Assembly (NCBI RefSeq): GCF_049844995.1
Contig: NZ_JBNCMC010000003.1
Span: 620,001 to 684,000 of the forward strand
Reading direction: 5' to 3'
Length of the DNA: 64,000 nucleotides
Source of the DNA: Luteimicrobium sp049844995
Lineage (GTDB): Bacteria; Actinomycetota; Actinomycetes; Actinomycetales; Cellulomonadaceae
This document shows, piece after piece, positions 32,248 to 39,636 of the stretch. The notes beneath the pieces are model-generated. The model ran no database searches, had not been told where the DNA came from, and was given only the letters and a program-made list of their open reading frames with translations. Position 1 is the first letter of the stretch, and the number at the start of each line of letters is the position of its first letter. The position numbers and the translations under genes were made by a program.

Positions 32248-33684
32248 TCAGGACTGCGGCGGACGCGTCATCGACAGCACGTCGAGCGCCGCGTCGAGCT
32301 GCTCGAGCGTGACCTCGCCGCGCTCGACGAACCCGAGGTCGACGACGGCCTGGCGCACGGTGACCCCGGCGGCGACGGCGTGCTTGGCGACCTTCGCGGC
32401 CGCCTCGTAGCCGATGACGCGGTTGAGCGGCGTCACGATGGAAGGCGACGACTCGGCGTAGGCGCGGGCCTGGTCCACGTTCGCCTCGAGGCCGTCGACG
32501 GTCTTGTCCGCGAGGACGCGCGACGCGTTGGTGAGCAGCCGGAGCGACTCGAGCACGCCCTGCGCGATCACGGGGATCTGCACGTTGAGCTCGAACGACC
32601 CGCTCGCACCGGCCCACGCGACGGTCGCGTCGTTGCCGACGACGCGCGCCGCGACCATGAGCACGGCCTCGGGGATGACGGGGTTGACCTTGCCGGGCAT
32701 GATCGACGAGCCGGGCTGCAGGTCCGGGATGGCGATCTCGCCGAGGCCCGTGTTGGGGCCGGAGCCCATCCAGCGCAGGTCGTTGCAGATCTTCGTCAGG
32801 CTGACGGCGATGGTGCGCAGCGCCCCGGACAGCTCGACGAGCCCGTCGCGCGCGCCCTGCGCCTCGAAGTGGTCGCGGGCCTCGGTGAGGGGCAGGTCGG
32901 TGTCCTCGCGCAGCAGCGCGATGACGCGCTGCGGGAACCCGGCGGGGGTGTTGATGCCGGTGCCGACGGCGGTGCCGCCGAGCGGGACCTCGGCGACGCG
33001 GGGGAGCGCCGACTCCACGCGCTCGATCCCGTAGCGGACGGCTGCGGCGTACCCGCCGAACTCCTGGCCGAGGGTCACCGGGGTCGCGTCCATGAGGTGG
33101 GTGCGGCCGGACTTCACCACGCCGGCCCAGGCGTCGCGCTTGGCCTCGAGGGCCTCCGCGAGGTGCGCGAGCGCGGGCACGAGGTCGCGGACGACGCCCG
33201 CGGTCGCGGCCACGTGCACCGAGGTGGGGAACACGTCGTTGGACGACTGCGACGCGTTGACGTGGTCGTTGGGGTGGACGTCGCGGCCGAGGCTGCGGGA
33301 CGCGAGCGTCGCGAGCACCTCGTTGGTGTTCATGTTCGACGACGTGCCCGAGCCCGTCTGGTACACGTCCACGGGGAAGTCCCCGTCGTGCGTCCCGGAG
33401 GCGACGGCGTCGGCCGCGCCGACGATCGCGTCGGCGACGTCCTGGTCGAGCACGCCGAGCTCCGCGTTGGCGCGGGCCGCCGCCTTCTTGATCCGGGCGA
33501 GCGCCTCGATGTGCGACCGCTCGAGGGGCGTGCCGGAGATCGGGAAGTTCTCGACGGCGCGCTGCGTCTGCGCCCGGTACAGCGCGGCCGCGGGGACCCG
33601 CACCTCGCCCATCGTGTCGTGCTCGATGCGGTACTCGACCGGGGCGGCGTCGTCGGCCCCCGGCGTGGTCGTGTGAGAAGTCAT
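32248..33684 (-). CDS. fumC: Class II fumarate hydratase
   Basis: The 478-residue protein is a fumarase C, converting fumarate and malate in the TCA cycle. The three family regions are present: TGSGTSSNMNTNEV, NDHVNASQSSNDVFPT and the signature GSSIMPGKVNPVIPE with the catalytic Ser loop. Length matches the family. The N-terminal 15 residues are a short non-conserved extension before YRIEHDTMGEVRVP. The gene is alone; its upstream region contains a CRP/GlxR-like site, and copy D of the 60-bp hairpin follows it. Being on the same metabolic route as aceA/aceB, it may share their carbon control. Confidence 0.95.
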   Translation of the reverse strand: MTSHTTTPGADDAAPVEYRIEHDTMGEVRVPAAALYRAQTQRAVENFPISGTPLERSHIEALARIKKAAARANAELGVLDQDVADAIVGAADAVASGTHDGDFPVDVYQTGSGTSSNMNTNEVLATLASRSLGRDVHPNDHVNASQSSNDVFPTSVHVAATAGVVRDLVPALAHLAEALEAKRDAWAGVVKSGRTHLMDATPVTLGQEFGGYAAAVRYGIERVESALPRVAEVPLGGTAVGTGINTPAGFPQRVIALLREDTDLPLTEARDHFEAQGARDGLVELSGALRTIAVSLTKICNDLRWMGSGPNTGLGEIAIPDLQPGSSIMPGKVNPVIPEAVLMVAARVVGNDATVAWAGASGSFELNVQIPVIAQGVLESLRLLTNASRVLADKTVDGLEANVDQARAYAESSPSIVTPLNRVIGYEAAAKVAKHAVAAGVTVRQAVVDLGFVERGEVTLEQLDAALDVLSMTRPPQS

Positions 33685-33737
33685 GCGTCCTATCGTGCCG
33701 CAGCCCGGTGGGTGCTCCGCGGCCCTGGGCCGTCGGA

Positions 33738-33753
33738 CGTGACGCGAGTCACA
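33738..33753. promoter_or_regulatory. CRP/GlxR-like site upstream of fumC
   Basis: CGTGACGCGAGTCACA reads GTGA-N6-TCAC and matches TGTGA-N6-TCACA at nine of ten positions. It is centred about 60 bp upstream of the fumC start. GlxR (a CRP homologue) controls central carbon genes in corynebacteria. No crp gene is in the window. Confidence 0.45.
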
Positions 33754-33762
33754 GACTCCGGG

Positions 33763-34587
33763 TCACCGCCGCTGGCGCAGCGCCTCGTACAGCACGACGG
33801 CCGTCGCGCTCGCCATGTTGAGCGAGCTGGCAGCGCTCGCGCGCATGGGGATCCGCGCGACGACGTCGCACGCGTCCCGCCACTGCGCGCTCAGCCCGCG
33901 CGTCTCGTTGCCGGTGACGACGAGCGTGGGGAGCGTGAGGTCCACGTCGGCCAGCTCGACGTCGCCGTCCTCGTCCGTGCCCACCACCTGCAGCGCCGGG
34001 CCGCCGTCCGGCCGCGCCCCGAGGGCGTCGACGACGGCGTGCGCGGACGGCGCGGTCACGACCGGCACCGCGAACACGGAGCCCGTGCTCGCGCGGACCG
34101 CCTTGGGGTCGTAGGGGTCGGCGGCGTGCCCGGTCACGACGACGCCGTGCCCGCCGAAGGCGTCGACGGACCGCGCAACCGTGCCCACGTTGCCCGGGCT
34201 GGTCGGCCGGTCGAGCGCCACCGCCAGGAGCGGCGCGCCGTCGGATGCGGCGCGCGCGGGGATGCGGGCCAGGTCGTCGGCGGGCAGGGCGACGACGGCC
34301 AGGACCTCGGGCGTCGCGTCGTCCTTGCCGCCCAGCTCGCGCAAGAGCTCCGGCGCGACCGCGAACCGGGGCGCGCGGACGCGGCCCGTGAGCTCGCCGG
34401 CCCAGGCGGACAGCGGGCGGTCGCCGTCGACGAGCCACTCGCGCACCGCGAGGCCGGACTCCACGGCGACGGTGATGGGGCGCACGCCCTGGACCAGCGC
34501 GTGCCCGGCGCGGTGCCGCTTGGCGCGGTTGGTCAGCAGCGTCTCCCACTGCTGGAATGTGGCGTTGCGGACCGTGACCTGTCGCAT
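33763..34587 (-). CDS. SpoU-family RNA 2'-O-methyltransferase
   Basis: The 274-residue protein has a C-terminal SPOUT knot domain with the three SpoU motifs: motif 1 DRPTSPGNVGTVARS, motif 2 LPTLVVTGNETRGLS and motif 3 RIPMRASAASSLNMASATAV. An N-terminal substrate-binding part (about 1-110) precedes it. It transfers methyl groups from SAM to a ribose 2'-OH of rRNA or tRNA in the cytosol. Which nucleotide is modified cannot be told. The ATG at 34587 fits the family start. Confidence 0.88.
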   Translation of the reverse strand: MRQVTVRNATFQQWETLLTNRAKRHRAGHALVQGVRPITVAVESGLAVREWLVDGDRPLSAWAGELTGRVRAPRFAVAPELLRELGGKDDATPEVLAVVALPADDLARIPARAASDGAPLLAVALDRPTSPGNVGTVARSVDAFGGHGVVVTGHAADPYDPKAVRASTGSVFAVPVVTAPSAHAVVDALGARPDGGPALQVVGTDEDGDVELADVDLTLPTLVVTGNETRGLSAQWRDACDVVARIPMRASAASSLNMASATAVVLYEALRQRR

Positions 34588-34614
34588 GGCGTCTCCCGCG
34601 GGCGTCCGGCGCCG

Positions 34615-35253
34615 TCAGGCGACCGGGGCCTCGCCGACCTCGCCGACGACCTCGACCAGCCGGGCCTCGCCGTCGCGGAGGTCGTACTCGACGCCCACGA
34701 TCGCGCAGCGGCCCTCGTCGACGGCCGCGCGCAGGGCGGCCGAGTAGGACGGGAGCGCGTTCACCGTGTGCCGCACGTGGGCGTTCAGCAGCTGCGCCTC
34801 GTCCATCGCCGCGAACGCCTCCGGGCCCTGCGCCGTCAGGCTGACGATCGACGGGATGACCCCGTCGGTGACGGCGCGCACGAAGCCCGGGGGCTCCTCG
34901 CCCGTCCGCAGCGTGCGGGCCGCGGCGCCCACGGCCCCGCAGGAGCTGTGGCCGAGGACGACCACGAGGCTCGCGCCGAGCAGCTCGACGCCGAACTCGA
35001 TGGAGCCGAGGACCGCCGGGTCGACGACGTGACCCGCGTTCCGGACGACGAACAGGTCGCCGAGCCCCTGGTCGAAGATCAGCTCGGACGCGACGCGCGA
35101 GTCGGAGCAGCCGAACACCACGGCGAACGGGTGCTGAGCGAGAGCCGTCTCGTGGCGCCTCGACGTGTCCTGCGACGGGTGCTCCATCGCGTCGCGGACG
35201 AACCGGGCGTTGCCTTCACGCAGTGCGGACCAGGACTCGGTGGGGGTGCGCAT
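34615..35253 (-). CDS. Beta-class carbonic anhydrase
   Basis: The 212-residue protein hydrates CO2 to bicarbonate. Zinc ligands and catalytic residues are in place: Cys49-Ser-Asp51-Ser-Arg53 (GCSDSR), His102 and Cys105 (GHSSCGA). The start at 35253 is preferred because GAGGA lies 9 nt upstream; an ATG at 35271 would add six residues. Length is typical of the shorter bacterial beta-CAs. It lies 27 bp upstream of the SpoU gene on the same strand and may be co-transcribed with it. A hairpin separates it from the sugar kinase gene. Confidence 0.93.
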   Translation of the reverse strand: MRTPTESWSALREGNARFVRDAMEHPSQDTSRRHETALAQHPFAVVFGCSDSRVASELIFDQGLGDLFVVRNAGHVVDPAVLGSIEFGVELLGASLVVVLGHSSCGAVGAAARTLRTGEEPPGFVRAVTDGVIPSIVSLTAQGPEAFAAMDEAQLLNAHVRHTVNALPSYSAALRAAVDEGRCAIVGVEYDLRDGEARLVEVVGEVGEAPVA

Positions 35254-35284
35254 GGGCCCATCCTCGCCCATGCCGGGCGGCGGT

Positions 35285-35317
35285 CGCGACGGCGCCCAGG
35301 AGCGGGACGCCGTCGCG
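35285..35317 (-). terminator. Hairpin between the sugar kinase and carbonic anhydrase genes
   Basis: CGCGACGGCG (35285-35294) pairs with CGCCGTCGCG (35308-35317) across a 13-nt loop. It is located 19 bp beyond the kinase stop on the minus strand. No U-tract is seen. It probably ends the xseA-xseB-kinase transcript. Confidence 0.55.
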
Positions 35318-35335
35318 GACGTCTTGCGCCCCGAG

Positions 35336-36274
35336 CTACAGCTCGGTGGCGTCGAGCTCCGCGCGGCGCGGCGGGTTGGCACCGGCCCGCGAGACCGTGA
35401 TCGCGGCGACCCGCACGCAGCGGGCGAGCACGCGCTCGACGGCGTCGCCCGGGATCGCGCGCAGCGCAGGCCGGTTCGCGGCGCCGAGCAGGCCCTCGTG
35501 CCACAGGCCGTCGATCAGGGCGCCCATGAACGAGTCGCCGGCGCCGACCGTGTCGATGACCTCGACGCGCTCGGCGGGGACGCCCGTGACCCCCTGGCCC
35601 GTGACGGCGACCGCGCCGTCGCCGCCCAGCGTGACCACGACGAGCGCCGGGCCGAGCGCGAGCCAGCCGCGCGCGACGTCGACGGGGTCGCGGCCCGGGA
35701 CGAGCCAGGCGAGGTCCTCGTCGGACACCTTGACGACGTCGGAGCGTCGCACGAGCTCCTCGACCCGCGGCGCGACGTCAGCGGCCGAGCCCATGAGCGA
35801 CGGGCGCAGATTCGGGTCGTACGTGACGGTCGCGTGCGCGCGGTGCGCGTCGAGCACCGACAGGACCGCGTCCGCGCCAGGCGCGAGGACCGCGCCGATG
35901 GAGCCCGTGTGCACGACGGTCGCATCGGCCGGGTCGAGCGTCACGGGCGGGATCGCCCACTCGAGCTCGAACTCGTAGGTCGCTGAGCCTGTGTCCGAGA
36001 GCCGCGCGGTGGCCACGGAGGTGCGCGCCGCGCCGTCGGAGCCGTCGACGACGCTCACGTCGGACGCGCGCAGCCACGAGCGGATGCGGTCGCCGTACGC
36101 GTCGGTGCCGAACGAGGTCAGGAGACGCGCCGGCCGGCCCAGCCGGCCGAGCGTGAGCGCCACGTTCGCCGGGCTGCCGCCCGGGTGCACGTCCACGGTG
36201 CCGTCAGCGCGGTGCACGACGTCGATGAGCGCCTCTCCGACGACGAGCGCGTCGCCCGTCACGGCGCGGGTCAC
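35336..36274 (-). CDS. PfkB-family carbohydrate kinase (fructokinase-like)
   Basis: The 312-residue enzyme has the N-terminal PfkB motif GGSPANVALTLGRLG (32-46) and the C-terminal DTVGAGDSFMGALI (241-254) with catalytic Asp247. It phosphorylates a sugar, most likely fructose, with ATP. The start is GTG at 36274, overlapping the xseB stop (GTGA). Being coupled to the exonuclease VII genes is unusual functionally and probably reflects convenience of transcription. Adenosine or ribose kinases are alternative family members, but the overall sequence is fructokinase-like. Confidence 0.87.
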   Translation of the reverse strand: MTRAVTGDALVVGEALIDVVHRADGTVDVHPGGSPANVALTLGRLGRPARLLTSFGTDAYGDRIRSWLRASDVSVVDGSDGAARTSVATARLSDTGSATYEFELEWAIPPVTLDPADATVVHTGSIGAVLAPGADAVLSVLDAHRAHATVTYDPNLRPSLMGSAADVAPRVEELVRRSDVVKVSDEDLAWLVPGRDPVDVARGWLALGPALVVVTLGGDGAVAVTGQGVTGVPAERVEVIDTVGAGDSFMGALIDGLWHEGLLGAANRPALRAIPGDAVERVLARCVRVAAITVSRAGANPPRRAELDATEL

Positions 36275-36570
36275 AGCGACGCCTCATCCTGGTAGGCGCT
36301 GTCCTCGTCGGCGCCGTTCGCCGGGCCGTTCGCCGCGTCCGTCGACGCGCCGTCGCGCGCCGCCTCGAGGCGCTCGCGGGCGCCGTCGAGCCACTGCTGG
36401 CAGCGGTCGGCGAGGGCCTCGCCGCGCTCCCAGAGCGCGAGGGAGTCCTCGAGGGTGGCGGCGCCCGCCTCGAGCCGGGAGACCACGTCGACGAGCTGGT
36501 CGCGGGCCTCCTCGTAGCTCAGCGCGGTGACATCGTTGTCAAGTGGGGGTCTGGGTGCTGCGGTGCTCAC
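36271..36570 (-). CDS. xseB: Exodeoxyribonuclease VII small subunit
   Basis: The 99-residue protein contains the XseB helical hairpin (about 17-72): LSYEEARDQLVDVVSRLEAG followed by ATLEDSLALWERGEALADRC. An acidic, low-complexity tail of about 25 residues follows. It binds several copies per large subunit in the nuclease that degrades single-stranded DNA. It starts with GTG at 36570, overlapping the xseA stop by 4 nt (GTGA), and its stop overlaps the sugar kinase start in the same way. Confidence 0.92.
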   Translation of the reverse strand: MSTAAPRPPLDNDVTALSYEEARDQLVDVVSRLEAGAATLEDSLALWERGEALADRCQQWLDGARERLEAARDGASTDAANGPANGADEDSAYQDEASL

Positions 36571-37868
36571 GCGACGGATCCTTCCACACGATCGGGCTTC
36601 TTCCGGCGGTTCGTCCGCGGGGCGGGCGTCGCCCCGTCCGGGCGGGCCGCCACCTCCGCCGCGAGCTCGCCGCCCGCGACCCGGACGCGCAGCGCGTCGC
36701 CCGGGGCGACGTCGTCGGGCGTGCGGACCACGCCCCCGCCCGGGCCCTGCACCACCGCGTAGCCGCGCTCGAGCGTCGCCGCCGGCGACAGGGCACGGAC
36801 CTGCGCGGCGAGGCGTCCGACCTCGCCCGACGCGCGGACCAGGGCCCCGTCGAGGGCCCGCCGGCCCGACGTGCGCAGCCGCCCGACCTCGAGCTCGCGG
36901 ACCTCGACCATCGTCGCCGGACGGGCGAGGACCGGCCGCGAGCGCACGGCGGCGAGCCGCTCGCCCTCGTGCGTCAGGCGCCCCCGCACCGCGCCCCGCA
37001 GCCGGAGGCGTGCTTGCTGGAGGCGCTGCCGTTCCTCCCGCACGTCCGGCACGATCCGCTTCGCGGCGTCCGTCGGCGTGGACGCCCGGTAGTCCGCGAC
37101 GAGGTCGAGCAGGGGGGCGTCCGTCTCGTGGCCGATCGCGCTCACGAGCGGCGTCCGGCACGCAGCCGCCGCGCGGACCAGTGTCTCGTTGCTGAACGGC
37201 AGCAGGTCCTCGACCGCGCCGCCGCCGCGCGCCACGACGATCACCTCGACGTCGGAGCGGGCGTCGAGCTCGGCGATCGCCGCCGTCACCTGCGGCACCG
37301 CGCCCTGCCCCTGCACCGCGACCTCGCGGATCTCGAACCGGACCTGCGGCCACCGGGCCCGCGCGTTCACCACGACGTCGTGCTCCGCCTTCGACTCGCG
37401 GCCGCAGACCAGGCCCACCACTGCGGGTAGGAATGGCAGCGCGACCTTGCGGTCGGCGTCGAACAGTCCTTCGGCCGCGAGGATCCGCTTGAGGTGCTCG
37501 ATGCGCGCCAGCAGCTCGCCGACGCCGACCGCGCGGATCGCCGACGCCTGCAGCTGCAGCGTCCCGCGCTTGGTCCAGAACGTCGGCTTCGCCTGGACGA
37601 CGACGTGCGCGCCCTCGTGCACCGCGTCGCCCGGCGCCTCGAGGACGCGGGCCTGCATCGACACCGGCAGCGACGCGTCGGCCTCCGTGTCGCGCAGCGT
37701 GAGGAAGCAGTAGCCGGACCCCGGCCGGCGATTGAGCTGGACCACCTGACCCTCGACCCACACCGGCGACATCCGGTCCACGTACGCGGCGATCTTGCTG
37801 GACAGCAGCCGCACGGGCCACGGGTGTTCCGCGCTCGTGTCGAGGGCGCGTGCAGGAAGGTCGGTCAC
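36567..37868 (-). CDS. xseA: Exodeoxyribonuclease VII large subunit
   Basis: The 433-residue protein has an N-terminal OB-fold (about 15-115: WVEGQVVQLNRRPGSGYCFL) and the catalytic domain (VGLVCGRESKAEHDVV, VIVVARGGGAVEDLLPFSNE, ISAIGHETDAPLLDLVADYRAS with the conserved GHE-D), followed by a coiled region and a C-terminal Lys/Arg-rich tail. The GTG at 37868 is chosen because CAGGGTGG lies upstream and residues before it are not family-like; an ATG at 37904 is the alternative. It forms exonuclease VII with XseB. The upstream region is full of a dispersed repeat motif. Confidence 0.92.
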   Translation of the reverse strand: MTDLPARALDTSAEHPWPVRLLSSKIAAYVDRMSPVWVEGQVVQLNRRPGSGYCFLTLRDTEADASLPVSMQARVLEAPGDAVHEGAHVVVQAKPTFWTKRGTLQLQASAIRAVGVGELLARIEHLKRILAAEGLFDADRKVALPFLPAVVGLVCGRESKAEHDVVVNARARWPQVRFEIREVAVQGQGAVPQVTAAIAELDARSDVEVIVVARGGGAVEDLLPFSNETLVRAAAACRTPLVSAIGHETDAPLLDLVADYRASTPTDAAKRIVPDVREERQRLQQARLRLRGAVRGRLTHEGERLAAVRSRPVLARPATMVEVRELEVGRLRTSGRRALDGALVRASGEVGRLAAQVRALSPAATLERGYAVVQGPGGGVVRTPDDVAPGDALRVRVAGGELAAEVAARPDGATPAPRTNRRKKPDRVEGSVA

Positions 37869-37904
37869 GGGTCCACCCTGCCGCATCCCACCGACACCTC
37901 CCAC

Positions 37905-38053
37905 CCGTTCGTCGACGGTGACGCTGTGCTCGCCGACGGTGACGTCCGCGACAGTGGGGCGACAGTGGGTTTGTCGCGAGCCACCGGGAAGGTCGCGCTG
38001 ACTCGCGACGAACGTGGTGACTCGCGAGCCGAGGGGGCGTCACCGTCGGCGGG
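37905..38053. repeat. Cluster of a dispersed motif (CGTTCGTCGACGGTGACG and relatives)
   Basis: The 267-bp gap between xseA and ispH carries CGTTCGTCGACGGTGACG (37906-37923) and CTCGCCGACGGTGACG (37929-37944) in one orientation, and GCGTCACCGTCGGCGGG (38037-38053) in the other. Between them, GACAGTGGG is repeated and GTGACTCGCGA-type words recur. The first two copies plus their spacer match, in inverted orientation, 33 of 38 positions of a sequence at 57654-57691. Function unknown. Confidence 0.6.
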
Positions 38054-38122
38054 CGCGGCGGAGGACGTGTGGCGGTGTCGCGGACGTGACCCCCGTCTCG
38101 GGGTCGGTGCTGGCCGCTCGCC

Positions 38123-38128
38123 TAGACT
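38123..38128 (+). promoter_or_regulatory. -10 box for a leaderless ispH transcript
   Basis: TAGACT ends 7 nt before the GTG at 38136, with no ribosome site between. The same TAGACT box with similar spacing is found before ychF (44712) and before the FUSC gene, so this is a recurrent leaderless promoter type in the window. Confidence 0.5.
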
Positions 38129-38135
38129 CGACGAC

Positions 38136-39164
38136 GTGACCACCCCCACCACGACGGCGCCCGAGCGCCGTGTCCTCCTCGCCGCGCCGCGCGGCTACTG
38201 CGCCGGCGTGGACCGGGCGGTCGTCGCCGTCGAGAAGGCGCTCGAGCACTACGGCGCCCCGGTGTACGTCCGCAAGGAGATCGTCCACAACAAGCACGTC
38301 GTGGCGACGCTCTCGGAGCGTGGCGCGATCTTCGTCGACGACACGGACGAGGTGCCCGAGGGCGCGCGGGTGGTGTTCTCCGCGCACGGCGTGTCCCCGG
38401 CGGTCCGGGAGGCGGCGACGGCGCGGAGGCTGGAGACGATCGACGCGACGTGCCCCCTGGTGACGAAGGTGCACCGCGAGGCGGTCCGGTTCGCGCGCGA
38501 CGACTACGACATCCTCCTGATCGGACACTCGGGCCACGAGGAGGTCGAGGGGACCGCGGGCGAGGCGCCGGAGCACATCCAGGTCGTCAACTCGCCCGAC
38601 GACGTCGACCAGGTGACCGTCCGCGACCCCGACAAGGTGATCTGGATCTCGCAGACGACCCTCTCGGTCGACGAGACCATGGAGACGGTCCGGCGGCTGC
38701 GCGACAAGTTCCCCACCCTGCAGGACCCGCCGAGCGACGACATCTGCTACGCCACCCAGAACCGGCAGGTCGCGGTGAAGAAGCTCGCGCCGGAGGCCGA
38801 CCTGGTGATCGTCGTCGGGTCGGCGAACTCGTCCAACTCGGTGCGCCTGGTCGAGGTCGCGCTCGAGGCGGGGGCGCGCGCGTCGCACCGCATCGACCGC
38901 GCGGCGGAGATCGACCCGGCGTGGCTCGACGGCGTCACGACCGTCGGGGTCACGTCGGGGGCGTCGGTGCCGGAGATCCTGGTCCAGGACGTCCTGACCT
39001 ACCTGGCCGAGCGTGGCTACGGCCGGGTCGAGGAGGTCCGCACCGCGACCGAGGACCTCATGTTCTCGCTGCCGCGCGAGCTCCGGGCCGACCTCGAGGG
39101 TGTGGAGGCCGCCGGCCGACCGGTTCGCGGCGGTCGGACGACCCTCGGTCTCCAGCCGAGCTGA
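38136..39164 (+). CDS. ispH: 4-hydroxy-3-methylbut-2-enyl diphosphate reductase
   Basis: The 342-residue enzyme performs the last step of the MEP isoprenoid pathway, making IPP and DMAPP. The three iron-sulfur cluster cysteines are visible: Cys22 (PRGYCAGVDRAV), Cys106 (DATCPLVTKVH) and Cys204 (DDICYATQNRQ). The substrate-binding His residues (VHNKHVV, FSAHGVSP, GHSGHEE) and SANSSNSVRLVEV near the C-terminus are also present. The GTG at 38136 follows a leaderless-type -10 box; upstream in-frame sequence is repeat-rich and not part of the protein. Essential gene in organisms using this pathway. Confidence 0.96.
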   Translation: MTTPTTTAPERRVLLAAPRGYCAGVDRAVVAVEKALEHYGAPVYVRKEIVHNKHVVATLSERGAIFVDDTDEVPEGARVVFSAHGVSPAVREAATARRLETIDATCPLVTKVHREAVRFARDDYDILLIGHSGHEEVEGTAGEAPEHIQVVNSPDDVDQVTVRDPDKVIWISQTTLSVDETMETVRRLRDKFPTLQDPPSDDICYATQNRQVAVKKLAPEADLVIVVGSANSSNSVRLVEVALEAGARASHRIDRAAEIDPAWLDGVTTVGVTSGASVPEILVQDVLTYLAERGYGRVEEVRTATEDLMFSLPRELRADLEGVEAAGRPVRGGRTTLGLQPS

Positions 39165-39171
39165 CCGCGGC

Positions 39172-39198
39172 TGTCGATCCGGGCGTTCCGACTTCGTC
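39172..39198 (+). promoter_or_regulatory. ECF42-type promoter upstream of the DGPF gene
   Basis: TGTCGA (39172-39177), a 17-bp spacer and CGTC (39195-39198) match the promoter pattern described for ECF42 sigma factors (TGTCGA and CG[A/T]C). It is placed about 50 bp before the ATG of the DGPF gene, whose downstream neighbour encodes an ECF42 sigma factor. This implies direct autoactivation of the pair. Confidence 0.6.
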
Positions 39199-39245
39199 GT
39201 CTCTCATGAGCGCCCCCGCCGGGGGCCGGACGGAAGGAACCGACC

Positions 39246-39617
39246 ATGGCCAAGTACCTGCTCCTCATCTACGGCAACGAGCAGCGCTGGGAGACGATGA
39301 CGGCCGCAGAGCGGGCCGAGATCGACGAGGGTCACCGGCAGTTCTGGGGGCGCGCCGGGAGCAGCATCCTCGCGTCCGGGGAGCTCGAGCCGAGCACGAC
39401 CGCGACGACGCTGCGCGCCCCGTCGGGTGACGCCGCGCCGTCCGACGGCCCGAGCATCACCGACGGCCCGTTCCTCGAGTCAAAGGAGGTCCTCGGCGGC
39501 TTCTACGTGGTGGACGTCCCGGACCTCGATACGGCGCTCGACCTCGCCTCGGGGCTCGCCGAGGCGTCCCACGACCACAGCGGCGTCCAGGTCCAGCCGC
39601 TCGTCGACCATGGCTGA
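39246..39617 (+). CDS. DGPF/YCII-domain protein
   Basis: The 123-residue protein has the YCII/DGPF fold: MAKYLLLIYGNE at the start, the eponymous Asp73-Gly-Pro-Phe76 in ITDGPFLESKEVLGGFYVVD, and a C-terminal PLVDH. A good ribosome site (GGAAGGAA) precedes the ATG at 39246. Proteins of this family are the constant genomic partners of ECF42 sigma factors; their biochemical role is unknown. The gene is 19 bp upstream of the sigma factor gene, and a matching ECF42 promoter precedes it. Confidence 0.92.
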   Translation: MAKYLLLIYGNEQRWETMTAAERAEIDEGHRQFWGRAGSSILASGELEPSTTATTLRAPSGDAAPSDGPSITDGPFLESKEVLGGFYVVDVPDLDTALDLASGLAEASHDHSGVQVQPLVDHG

Positions 39618-39636
39618 GCGGCGGGACTGATCGACG

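Noticed and set aside
35336..37868. Functional link between the sugar kinase and exonuclease VII because of 4-nt overlaps
   Set aside because: Overlaps show co-translation, but no biochemical connection is known; compact operons in GC-rich genomes often join unrelated genes.
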